From Mariniphaga sp. (lineage in GTDB: Bacteria > Bacteroidota > Bacteroidia > Bacteroidales > Prolixibacteraceae), in contig JANXZJ010000100.1 in the NCBI GenBank assembly GCA_025355585.1, positions 1 to 34,515 on the forward strand: a DNA stretch of 34,515 nt, in the 5' to 3' direction. Below the pieces are notes generated by a model that saw only the letters and a program-made list of their open reading frames with translations, was not told the origin of the DNA and made no database searches. Within the stretch, counting starts at the first letter, position 1. The number at the start of each line of letters is the position of its first letter. Positions 8,283 to 16,074 of the stretch are shown in pieces. Made by a program: the position numbers and the translations under genes.

Positions 8283-9575
8283 ATGCAATTCTCAAAAAGT
8301 ATAGATGCTTTTAAACGGGCTCAGGAGTCAATACCCGGTGGTGTAAATTCTCCGGTCAGGGCTTTTAAAAGTGTCAATCTTAATCCTGTATTCATCCAAA
8401 AGGCAAAAGGAACTGTCATTACCGATATTGATGGAAATCAATATATTGACTTCCTTGCTTCCTGGGGACCATTAATTTTCGGTCATGCCCATGAAACAAT
8501 TCTTGCCGCAATTAATGAAGCAGCACAAAAGGGAACCAGTTACGGCGCACCCACCGAATACGAAACGTTGATGGCTGAACTCATCGTCAAAATGGTTCCT
8601 TCGATCGAAAAAGTACGTATGGTGAATTCAGGAACCGAGGCCACCATGAGCGCTGTTCGCCTGGCCCGTGGTTATACCAAACGCGATGGGTTGGTTAAGT
8701 TCGCCGGAAATTATCATGGTCATGGCGATAGTTTTCTGATCCATGCCGGATCAGGAGCAATCACCCTTGGACTTCCTGATAGTCCGGGTGTTACAATCGG
8801 AACTGCACACGACACGTTTATTGCGGAATATAACAATCTTGATTCCGTCAGATCTCTGTTTTGGGAAAAAGGAAATGAAATTGCAGCAATAATCGTTGAA
8901 CCGGTTTCGGGAAATATGGGTGTTGTTGTACCATCAAAAGAGTTTCTCCAGGGACTAAGAGATATCACCAAAGAATTTGGGGCCCTTTTAATTTTTGATG
9001 AAGTCATAACTGGTTTCAGGTTGGCAAAAGGCGGAGCGCAGGAATATTTTGGCGTAACACCTGACCTGACAACTTTGGGGAAAATCATAGGCGGCGGGCT
9101 TCCTGTTGGCGCATATGGTGGTCGTAAGGATATCATGGACATGCTGGCCCCGATAGGACCAGTTTACCAGGCAGGCACATTATCTGGCAATCCATTGGCA
9201 ATGGCTGCCGGTATTGCTATGTTGACCTTAATCAACGAAACGCCAGATTTTTATTCTGAACTGGAAAGAAAAGCTGCAAAGCTTGAATCCGGATTGCGGG
9301 ATAATCTTGCGAAGACCGGTGTAAAAGGTGTGATTAACCGTGTAGGTTCGATGATGACGCTGTTTTTCACAAATGAAAAGCAGGTAACTTCGTTGGATGA
9401 GGCCATGAAGTCAGACGCTGGCAAGTATGCCGATTACTTCAAGATGACACTTGAAAGCGGAATTTACGTTGCCCCTTCTCAGTTTGAGAGCTTATTCGTT
9501 TCGTATGCACATACGGATAAGGATATTGACACTATTATCGAGGCCAATTTGAAGGCCTTAAATCAACTTAAATAA
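8283..9575 (+). CDS. hemL: Glutamate-1-semialdehyde 2,1-aminomutase
   Basis: PLP-dependent enzyme converting glutamate-1-semialdehyde to 5-aminolevulinate, the partner of HemA. From ATG 8283 the protein is 430 residues and opens with the family pattern FSKSIDAFKRAQESIPGGVNSPVR. A TTG at 8256 overlapping the hemB stop is possible but adds nine non-conserved residues. Motifs seen are NSGTEATMSAVRLARG (115-130), the glycine-rich and YHGHGD loop (140-150), IFDEVITGFR (237-246) and the PLP-binding lysine K267 in TTLGKIIGGGLPVGAYGG. It lies 23 bases after hemB and 21 bases before hemE. Confidence 0.97.
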   Translation: MQFSKSIDAFKRAQESIPGGVNSPVRAFKSVNLNPVFIQKAKGTVITDIDGNQYIDFLASWGPLIFGHAHETILAAINEAAQKGTSYGAPTEYETLMAELIVKMVPSIEKVRMVNSGTEATMSAVRLARGYTKRDGLVKFAGNYHGHGDSFLIHAGSGAITLGLPDSPGVTIGTAHDTFIAEYNNLDSVRSLFWEKGNEIAAIIVEPVSGNMGVVVPSKEFLQGLRDITKEFGALLIFDEVITGFRLAKGGAQEYFGVTPDLTTLGKIIGGGLPVGAYGGRKDIMDMLAPIGPVYQAGTLSGNPLAMAAGIAMLTLINETPDFYSELERKAAKLESGLRDNLAKTGVKGVINRVGSMMTLFFTNEKQVTSLDEAMKSDAGKYADYFKMTLESGIYVAPSQFESLFVSYAHTDKDIDTIIEANLKALNQLK

Positions 9576-9596
9576 GAATTTCATATTACTATTTTT

Positions 9597-10631
9597 ATGT
9601 CCGATTCAATATTTATAAAGACTTTGAATGGCGTTAAAACCGAACGCCCACCTGTTTGGTTTATGCGTCAGGCAGGTCGTGTATTGCCCAGTTACCTGAA
9701 ATTGCGCGAACAATACAGTTTTAGCGAATTGATGCAATCACCTCAACTGGCTGCCAAAGTAACTTTACTTCCGGTTTACGACCTGGGGGTCGACGCCGCC
9801 ATTTTGTTCTCGGATATCCTGGTAATACCATCAGCATTAGGCATGAAGCTGGAATTTACAGATTCCGGTCCACGGTTTGAAAAGGCATTGAAAGATTTAA
9901 GTGATCCGGTAAGTATACTAAACCCCGATGCATCTAAACTGGAATACATTTACAAGGCGATTGACGAAGTTCAAAGGACGAAACCATCCGGCACCCCTTT
10001 AATCGGATTTTGCGGAGCACCTTTTACGACACTTTGCTACATGGTTCAGGGATTGAGTTCCAATCATACGTTCCCTGAAGCCGTTGCGCTGTTATATAAG
10101 AATAAGTCACTGGCACATAAGTTATTGAACCTGATCACAGAATTGTCAATAGAATACGCTCAGAATCAGGTGAAACATGGCGTTTCTGCCTTTCAGATTT
10201 TCGAGACGCATGCCGGACTGATACCATCAGATCTGTATTTCGAAATGATCATGCCTTATGTGCGGAAAATTTCATCAGCTGTAATGCAATCTGGCTGTCC
10301 GGTAATATTCCTTCCAAAAGGCTTAGGTACAGGAATTTCATCCATCAAACCTGAAGACACCAATTTCTTAAGTATCGATTGGCAAACACCTATTGAAGAA
10401 GCGCGTAAATTGGTTCATCCCGAAATTGGAATTCAGGGGAATCTTGACCCACGACTTTTACTGGCAGATAAAGCGACAATTCTTGAAACACTTGAGAAAT
10501 TTGTTTCTTTTGGATCCAAAAATCAGAACTGGATATTTAACCTGGGACACGGATTTATTCCTGGTATCCCATTTGAGAATGCCCGATTGGTTGTCGACTG
10601 GGTAAAACAAACAGATTGGCGGCGGAACTAA
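9597..10631 (+). CDS. hemE: Uroporphyrinogen decarboxylase
   Basis: Removes the four acetate carboxyls of uroporphyrinogen III to give coproporphyrinogen III; a cytosolic TIM-barrel enzyme. The 344-residue protein has the signature PPVWFMRQAGRVLPSY (18-33) with the substrate-binding R25 and R29. It also has D73 in FSDIL, the second signature GFCGAPFTTLCYMVQG (137-152), and NLGHGFIPG near the C-terminus. Length is standard. It is the last recognised heme enzyme of the operon, followed after 57 bases by a small membrane protein on the same strand. Confidence 0.97.
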   Translation: MSDSIFIKTLNGVKTERPPVWFMRQAGRVLPSYLKLREQYSFSELMQSPQLAAKVTLLPVYDLGVDAAILFSDILVIPSALGMKLEFTDSGPRFEKALKDLSDPVSILNPDASKLEYIYKAIDEVQRTKPSGTPLIGFCGAPFTTLCYMVQGLSSNHTFPEAVALLYKNKSLAHKLLNLITELSIEYAQNQVKHGVSAFQIFETHAGLIPSDLYFEMIMPYVRKISSAVMQSGCPVIFLPKGLGTGISSIKPEDTNFLSIDWQTPIEEARKLVHPEIGIQGNLDPRLLLADKATILETLEKFVSFGSKNQNWIFNLGHGFIPGIPFENARLVVDWVKQTDWRRN

Positions 10632-10688
10632 TGAGCTGATTGACTGCTATCAATATCTTAATTTATCTTGCTAAATAATTGATCCGGT

Positions 10689-11144
10689 ATGATTCTGAAT
10701 ATTGAAGTTTTGAACGGTTATTCTTTGATTAAACATGTGCATACATTCATCAGCGGTGCTTTCCTAATCATTGCTGTATGGCTTATAATTCGTTCTGTAC
10801 GAGGTATAATAAAGAATCATGCCTATACCAAATTAGACAAGTACTTATCTTACGGATTCATCATTAACCTGTATTTGCAACTGGTTTTCGGACTGATTCT
10901 TTTTTCGAATCACAATTCAACCGTCGACGATAATTTCTCAAATGCGGAGGGAGCACTTAAACTGGCATCCAAACGGTTTTGGCCGATAGAGCATATAGTA
11001 CTGATGTTGTTTGCCCTTTTTATTGCCAATCTTGGCTTAATACTTTCCAACCAAAGCTTATCGGGTAAAGAAAAGCACACGAAAATTTTAACCTATTATG
11101 TAGTTGCGCTCCTTATGATAGCAATCTCACTTATTGCTATTTAG
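10689..11144 (+). CDS. Small four-helix membrane protein, cytochrome b-like family
   Basis: A 151-residue integral membrane protein of unknown function. Four hydrophobic helices are visible at about 13-36, 52-72, 99-120 and 131-150. Histidines sit at helix ends: H16 and H18 (IKHVHTF), E101-H102 (WPIEHIVLM) and H130 (GKEKHTKIL). The layout recalls a small Bacteroidota family of putative b-type cytochrome proteins with an HxH motif in helix 1, an EH in helix 3 and a KH before helix 4; that likeness is from memory. It lies 57 bases after hemE and converges with the DUF72 gene 9 bases away, so it is probably the last gene of the heme operon. Heme binding, or a late-pathway oxidase role filled by a non-homologous protein, are both conceivable and unproven. 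Confidence 0.75.
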   Translation: MILNIEVLNGYSLIKHVHTFISGAFLIIAVWLIIRSVRGIIKNHAYTKLDKYLSYGFIINLYLQLVFGLILFSNHNSTVDDNFSNAEGALKLASKRFWPIEHIVLMLFALFIANLGLILSNQSLSGKEKHTKILTYYVVALLMIAISLIAI

Positions 11145-11153
11145 CATTAACCA

Positions 11154-12050
11154 TCAAAATAGTTTCTGCTCTTCCGGATAAATCAATTTTGGAAGATGAA
11201 GGGTCAATCCAAATTCCTTGTTCACTCTTTCAATAAAATAGGCCGCAAGAAAAGGCGATTCCAATTCAACGTTTTGATGCACAAAAAAGTAAATATCCCT
11301 AAGTCCCTGATCAACCCAAATTTTCAGACGATCAATCCAGTCATCTAACCGTTTGCGGTCACTTTGCGGATCGTTTGCACCCACGTACCGGATAAATGCA
11401 AAAGGAGTAGTAAACCGCATGTGCAACAGATCACGCCGACCGGCAGCATCCACAAGAATATTGGTGATCTGATTTTTTTCGAATAATTCGTAAACCTCTA
11501 AAGCGATCCGGGCATCATTAAACCATTCGTTATTACGCAATTCAACCGCCAGCGGAATTGCTTTTGGAAAGTTCTCAACAAAACGGACAAGTCTGTCGTA
11601 GTTTTTATACCTGAAATTATCGTTCATCTGCAAAAATACCATGCCCAACTTTTTCTCAAAATTGCTGATATCATCGCAATATTCGTCCACCAACAATTGC
11701 ACATCATTTAATCGCCGCATGTGACTGATGCTCTGGGTAATCTTTGGGAAAAACCTGAACCCATCGGGAGTCTTCTCTCTCCAGGTAATCACCTGATCCC
11801 TTCCGGGCATACCGTAAAATGTGGCATTTAACTCGATAGAGTTGAACTGAGTGGAATAATAGATCAATTCGTCTTTTGTGCCGCGCGGGTAAAAGTTTTT
11901 CAAATCCGTCCTGTTCCATTTGGCACAGCCCACATAAATATTCAATGGTTTTCCACCATCGTTTTGCCCAAGGATTTCTTTGGTTTTAGGATGATCCTCC
12001 GGTAGCTTAAAATCAATGTTATTAAGGCTTTCGCTTCCTCCAAATTTCAT
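11154..12050 (-). CDS. DUF72 (YecE-like) family protein
   Basis: A 298-residue cytosolic protein of the DUF72 family, predicted to be a TIM barrel; its biochemical role is not established. Typical motifs are IYVGCAKWNRTDLKNFYP (38-55), the SIELNATFYGMP stretch (71-82), DGFRFFPKITQSISH (96-110), and later AVELRNNEWF and the FAFIRYVG segment. Residues 1-35 are a weakly conserved N-terminal extension. It converges with the heme operon at its 3' end and follows the ATPase gene on the same strand after 131 bases that contain a strong hairpin. No pathway link to either neighbour can be read from the sequence. Confidence 0.9.
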   Translation of the reverse strand: MKFGGSESLNNIDFKLPEDHPKTKEILGQNDGGKPLNIYVGCAKWNRTDLKNFYPRGTKDELIYYSTQFNSIELNATFYGMPGRDQVITWREKTPDGFRFFPKITQSISHMRRLNDVQLLVDEYCDDISNFEKKLGMVFLQMNDNFRYKNYDRLVRFVENFPKAIPLAVELRNNEWFNDARIALEVYELFEKNQITNILVDAAGRRDLLHMRFTTPFAFIRYVGANDPQSDRKRLDDWIDRLKIWVDQGLRDIYFFVHQNVELESPFLAAYFIERVNKEFGLTLHLPKLIYPEEQKLF

Positions 12051-12077
12051 CAGTAGATAATTTGTTTTTTAATGGTC

Positions 12078-12140
12078 TGATGGAACACCCATGCTAACTT
12101 CATTCGTGTTTACAAGCGAAGAATCATGGGTGTTTCATGA
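12078..12140. repeat. Long hairpin between DUF72 and ATPase genes
   Basis: Perfect 10-base arms AACACCCATG (12084-12093) and CATGGGTGTT (12125-12134) extend outward by about five more pairs including one G-U. An inner CTTC/GAAG stem lies at 12098-12101 and 12118-12121. On the minus strand it lies 42 bases after the ATPase stop and ends about 27 bases before the DUF72 start. No long U-run follows, so it may be a terminator, an mRNA-stabilising structure or a leader element of the DUF72 gene. Confidence 0.6.
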
Positions 12141-12181
12141 TAGTGAGTTTTGTTACAAATATGAAAGTAAGCTCTTTCCCC

Positions 12182-13366
12182 TTACAAAAACCACGGATAT
12201 ACAGTATTTCCGACATCCGAAAGCGTATTGCTGATTACATATTGCCTGGTAATTCCAAGCTCACCGGCCAAATTTTGGAGTTTTTTGTAATCAGGTTCCA
12301 AAGCTTTCTGTTTAACCTCAAAAGCAATCTCTTTGTTCAAAATAAAGTCAATTTCTGATTTATTTCTTTTGTTGTAAAAACTAAGTTCTCCATAGTATGT
12401 CAATTGATTAGCTACCGCAGTTTCAAAAAGTTGCCCGTCGGTAACTTTGGCAACCAAATTAAGAATTCCTGTATCCGAAAAATACACTTTTTTCCCACCA
12501 CTAACACTTCTGTCAATGCTTTTAGAAAACTTTGGAAGTAGACGCAGAAAAAATATACGCTCAAGAAATTCCAGGTAATTATACATTTTCACCCGGTTGA
12601 CACCTAATTCTGACGACAATTTAGAAACATCAAGTATATTTCCATTACGCGCGGCAAGTAATAAAATTAAATCTCTCAATTCTCTGACATCTTTCAGTTC
12701 GGTAAATACCCTGATGTCTTTTTCGAAAAATGATGAAAAGATATTTCTTAAAATAAGCCTTTTCGTATCTCTGCCAGTTGTTAATACAACTTCCGGAAAT
12801 CCTCCGAATTCGAGGTAACCAGCATATAATTCTTTTGTTTGAAGGATGTTAACCTTCGATTTCGTTTGCATTGCCTTATCCAGATCCCCTTTTAGTTGAT
12901 CTTCGGATATCCGGCCATTAAAAAACAAAAACTCACGAAATGACAATACCGGCAAAACATAAAGGAATTTCCGGCCACTCAGGGACTCCGGAAATAAATT
13001 TCGCAGGTAATAATTTGATGAACCCGTCACAATAAATTTGACACTGAAGTGATCAATCAGATATTTAATGACTTTGGTTATTTCAGGTAAATTCTGAATT
13101 TCGTCAATACAAACCAAAAGACGCTCATCGTTTTTTACTTCCGAAAGGCGTACGAGATCATTATAAATGGAGTCGTAGTCAATATTTTCGAAAACCATCT
13201 GATCCAATGGGTTATCAAGGTCAAACCACAGCCGCTTTCCTTCAAAATCATCGTACAGTTGACGCATTAGTGTCGTTTTCCCAACTTGCCGCATGCCTGT
13301 GATTACGATGGCATTTTTGTGCTGAAGCTGTGGTCTGATAGTATAAAACAGCTCTCTTTTCAGCAT
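12182..13366 (-). CDS. AAA_14 / DUF4143 family ATPase
   Basis: A 394-residue P-loop ATPase of the AAA_14 plus DUF4143 class, very common and often multicopy in Bacteroidota; its physiological role is unknown. The Walker A motif is at 24-32 (GMRQVGKTT), Walker B at 84-91 (LVCIDEIQ), a sensor-like TGSS at 114-117, and LSGR at 129-132. The DUF4143 half begins near 205 with YLEFGGFPEVV. Near the C-terminus EIDFIL followed by IAFEVKQ resembles the core of PD-(D/E)XK nucleases, as in many relatives. Its ATG lies inside the first unit of a tandem repeat array, suggesting self-control. The gene sits between an AraC regulator and a DUF72 gene and looks like an independent, possibly mobile or selfish cassette (inference). 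Confidence 0.92.
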   Translation of the reverse strand: MLKRELFYTIRPQLQHKNAIVITGMRQVGKTTLMRQLYDDFEGKRLWFDLDNPLDQMVFENIDYDSIYNDLVRLSEVKNDERLLVCIDEIQNLPEITKVIKYLIDHFSVKFIVTGSSNYYLRNLFPESLSGRKFLYVLPVLSFREFLFFNGRISEDQLKGDLDKAMQTKSKVNILQTKELYAGYLEFGGFPEVVLTTGRDTKRLILRNIFSSFFEKDIRVFTELKDVRELRDLILLLAARNGNILDVSKLSSELGVNRVKMYNYLEFLERIFFLRLLPKFSKSIDRSVSGGKKVYFSDTGILNLVAKVTDGQLFETAVANQLTYYGELSFYNKRNKSEIDFILNKEIAFEVKQKALEPDYKKLQNLAGELGITRQYVISNTLSDVGNTVYPWFL

Positions 13367-13458
13367 ATCTGTAATTTATTTTTTACAAATATACGCATAT
13401 CTGTAATTTTATATTTACAAATACACACATATTTGTAAATATTTTTTTACATATTTGC
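13365..13458 (-). repeat. Three-copy tandem repeat over the ATPase promoter and start
   Basis: Two 32-base units (13365-13396 and 13397-13428) and a diverged 30-base unit (13429-13458) follow head to tail. Each contains a partial palindrome of TGTAA or TTTGTAAA against TTACA with an AT-only centre, and most of each unit is A/T. The first unit includes two bases of the ATPase start codon. On the minus strand it also contains TATATTTG (13393 to 13386), a match to the TAnnTTTG -7 box. This looks like an operator array for autoregulation. Confidence 0.6.
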
Positions 13459-13550
13459 AATATTAACAATAAATAAAACCTTCTGTATCATTTTATAATT
13501 AATATACAATGGTTTGCAGTTATTCAAATTACAGTATATCACAGACACTA

Positions 13551-14426
13551 TTAAACCCTTCTTTTCCGGTATTCGGTTGGCGATAGGTCCATTACCTTCC
13601 GGAAGACGCGCGAGAAATAAAACTGATCGTCGAAGCCGGTTTCGCGCGACACATCGGCTATCGTCCAACCGTAATTATCGAGCAAACGGCAGGCACGCTG
13701 AATTTTTAACTGAATAAAATAATCGATGGGTGGATGACCAGTCCGGTTCAGGAAAAGGCGTGAATAATGTGAAGCCGACAGACCTGTTTCTTTGGCGATA
13801 TCATACAGTTTCAGCTTTTTACTGAGGTTCTCAAGCATGAAATTGATGCTTTGAGCGATCGGGTCATTCTCCCCGGCTTGCTTCACCAATCTGAACTGGC
13901 TCAGGTGGGTGAACGATGCAAGCAAATAATTTAAACACAGGTTAATATATTCGAGGGTTTCGATACTGAAACCGCGGTCGAGGTTGCGTAAAATCTCAGA
14001 GAACAAATCAATCCGGTCACTTATTCGCGATGTCTTACTGCGGTCTATCGGTAAACTCTGACAGGCAAACCGCGCAAACAATCCGGCCTTCACTCCGGAA
14101 AAATGAATCCAGTAAATCGACCATGGATTTTGTTCGTCGGAATGATAGGCATGCGCCATCCCTGCCGGTATAATAAAATAATGATCGGCCAAAACCGAAT
14201 ATGATGGCTCTCCCAATCTGATTTCACCCTGTCCGTCAACACAATAGATCAGAATAAATTGTGTACTTCCTGTGGGACGTTCTCTAAAGTGATGACTTGC
14301 TTGAGGGTAATAGCCAATATCTGTCAGATAAAGATCCGAAATCAACGGATTTCCTTTTATCAGTCCGATAATCTTTTCCGGGAGCACAATACTGATCTGC
14401 CCCGGAAATCCATCTTCTTTCTTCAT
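13551..14426 (-). CDS. AraC-family transcriptional regulator
   Basis: A 291-residue regulator with an N-terminal cupin sugar-sensing domain and a C-terminal double helix-turn-helix. Residues about 30-110 carry the AraC_binding pattern (STQFILIYCVDGQGEIRLG, DHYFIIPAGMAHAYHSDE, WSIYWIHFSG). Residues about 190-291 carry the DNA-binding part (LYDIAKETGLSASHYSRLF, GHPPIDYFIQLKIQRACRLL, DVSRETGFDDQFYFSRVFRKV, SPTEYRKRR). It is transcribed away from the symporter and glycosidase operon with a 244-base shared control region, the usual arrangement for a sugar-responsive activator. The inducer is probably galactose or a galactoside, by context only. Length is standard. Confidence 0.94.
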   Translation of the reverse strand: MKKEDGFPGQISIVLPEKIIGLIKGNPLISDLYLTDIGYYPQASHHFRERPTGSTQFILIYCVDGQGEIRLGEPSYSVLADHYFIIPAGMAHAYHSDEQNPWSIYWIHFSGVKAGLFARFACQSLPIDRSKTSRISDRIDLFSEILRNLDRGFSIETLEYINLCLNYLLASFTHLSQFRLVKQAGENDPIAQSINFMLENLSKKLKLYDIAKETGLSASHYSRLFLNRTGHPPIDYFIQLKIQRACRLLDNYGWTIADVSRETGFDDQFYFSRVFRKVMDLSPTEYRKRRV

Positions 14427-14570
14427 GTCGATTCTGATTTAATCTAAAAACCACCGAATTGTCAATATATTCAGATAAGTATTGCGCCTGCATTTGATTT
14501 ATTTCAACACAAAATAAACTAAATTTCAGCACTTAAATGATTTTTATATCTCGTTAAAAAAATCAAACCT

Positions 14571-14611
14571 AAATTCGTAAAATGATAATATAATCCATAA
14601 ATTCATAAAAT
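14571..14611 (+). promoter_or_regulatory. Candidate AraC operator, direct repeat
   Basis: AAATTCGTAAAAT (14571-14583) recurs as AAATTCATAAAAT (14599-14611), 28 bases apart and differing at one position. The downstream copy ends a few bases before the expected -33 region of the symporter promoter. AraC-type activators bind direct repeats at such positions; assignment to the neighbouring regulator is inference. Confidence 0.45.
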
Positions 14612-14617
14612 AGTTCA

Positions 14618-14649
14618 TTTTCGGGATGCCAACTAAGAATGTATCTTTG
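14618..14649 (+). promoter_or_regulatory. Promoter of the galactoside operon
   Basis: TATCTTTG at 14642-14649 matches the Bacteroidetes -7 box TAnnTTTG exactly. At the expected 19-21 base distance upstream is only TTTT/TTTC (14618-14621), a weak -33 element, which suits an activator-dependent promoter. Transcription would start near 14656, about 15 bases before the GTG start. Confidence 0.6.
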
Positions 14650-14670
14650 CTTCAACTAAATCAATAACTC

Positions 14671-16062
14671 GTGGACAAATCTAAATTCAACAAACAATTT
14701 ATTCTCGGTATCACGCTCGTGTCGGCCATGGGCGGACTTTTATTTGGATACGACTGGGTTGTAATCGGCGGTGCCAAACCGTTTTATGAACGGTTCTTTG
14801 ACATTACCAACTCACCTTATCTGCAAGGCTGGGCGATGAGCAGTGCACTGATCGGTTGTCTTGTCGGCGCAATGGCATCTGGCTATCTGACTGATCGTTT
14901 CGGACGCAAAAAGCCATTGATCGCGGCAGCAGCATTGTTTACGATTGCAGCTTTGGGAACCGGAGCTGCTAACCAGTTTACGTTTTTCATCATCTTCCGG
15001 CTTATTGGTGGATTGGGAATCGGGCTCGCTTCCGCTGTTTCGCCCATGTACATTGCCGAAATTTCGCCGGCACAAATGCGTGGACGTTTGGTTTCAGTCA
15101 ATCAGCTGACCATTGTAATCGGTATTTTAGCGGCTCAGATCATCAACTACCTGATTGCAGAGAAGGTGCCCGAAGGTGTTACCGACTTAACGATTCTTCA
15201 ATCATGGAACGGGCAGACCGGCTGGCGATGGATGTTCTGGGCCGGAACTGTACCCGCTCTGATGTTCTTTATATTCTCCTTTTTCATTCCCGAAAGTCCG
15301 CGTTTCCTGGCTAAGTCAGGAAAATGGAGATCGGCAGCAGCCATCCTGAAAAGGATTGGCGGCACTCAGTACGCCGTTCAGGAACAAAAAGATATTGCAG
15401 AAACCTTACATGGAACCAGTTCGAAGATCGACTGGAAAGCATTATCATCCAAAAAAGTACGACCGGTTCTGATACTAGGAGTTGTTCTGGCTGTTTTCCA
15501 GCAATGGTGCGGCATTAACGTGATTTTTAATTATGCCGAGGAAGTTTTTTCATCAGCAGGCTATTCGGTTGGTGATATGCTCTTTAATATTGTGATTACA
15601 GGAACTGTAAACCTGGTTTTCACATTTTTGGCGATGCGTATGGTCGATAGCTGGGGACGCCGTAAGCTCATGTTGCTTGGTTCAATCGGGTTGGCGGTGA
15701 TCTATTTCATGCTCGGTTCAAGTTACTATTTCGAGCTGAAGGGATTAGCGATACTGGTGCTTGTTATGGTCGCGATTGCCACCTACGCGATGACGTTAGC
15801 TCCGATCACTTGGGTTGTACTTTCTGAAATATTCCCAAATAGCATACGTGGTACAGCCATGGCAATTTCGACAACGGCGCTTTGGATTGCCTGTTTTGTA
15901 CTCACATACACCTTCCCTATTCTGAACAAACTGTTGAATGCAAGCGGAACATTTTGGTTATACGGATTCATCTGCTTTTTCGGTTTCCTGTTTATCCTGA
16001 AAAAATTGCCTGAAACCAAGGGGAAATCACTCGAAGAGATTGAAAATAAACTAACTCACTAA
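14671..16062 (+). CDS. MFS sugar/H+ symporter (sugar porter family)
   Basis: A 463-residue inner-membrane transporter with twelve predicted helices, of the sugar porter family that includes XylE and GalP. Family motifs seen are GLLFGYDWVVIGG in helix 1, the loop 2-3 motif DRFGRKKPL, PMYIAEISPAQMRGRLVSVNQL after helix 4, PESPRFLAKSGK at the end of the first half, QQWCGINVIFNYAEEVF in helix 7, WGRRKLML in loop 8-9, and PETKGKSLEEIE at the C-terminus. The start is GTG at 14671; an in-frame TAA two codons upstream excludes a longer protein. It heads the operon and ends 12 bases before GH97. Substrate is inferred to be galactose or a small galactoside from the following enzymes. Confidence 0.94.
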   Translation: MDKSKFNKQFILGITLVSAMGGLLFGYDWVVIGGAKPFYERFFDITNSPYLQGWAMSSALIGCLVGAMASGYLTDRFGRKKPLIAAAALFTIAALGTGAANQFTFFIIFRLIGGLGIGLASAVSPMYIAEISPAQMRGRLVSVNQLTIVIGILAAQIINYLIAEKVPEGVTDLTILQSWNGQTGWRWMFWAGTVPALMFFIFSFFIPESPRFLAKSGKWRSAAAILKRIGGTQYAVQEQKDIAETLHGTSSKIDWKALSSKKVRPVLILGVVLAVFQQWCGINVIFNYAEEVFSSAGYSVGDMLFNIVITGTVNLVFTFLAMRMVDSWGRRKLMLLGSIGLAVIYFMLGSSYYFELKGLAILVLVMVAIATYAMTLAPITWVVLSEIFPNSIRGTAMAISTTALWIACFVLTYTFPILNKLLNASGTFWLYGFICFFGFLFILKKLPETKGKSLEEIENKLTH

Positions 16063-16074
16063 TAAGATCACCAA

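Noticed and set aside
11137-11162. CTATTT / AAATAG as a shared terminator between the four-helix protein gene and the DUF72 gene
   Set aside because: Only six A/T-rich pairs with a 14-base loop; too weak to support.
13365-13458. CRISPR-like short regular repeats
   Set aside because: The units are adjacent without spacers, diverged and AT-only, and overlap a start codon; this is an operator-like tandem array, not a CRISPR.
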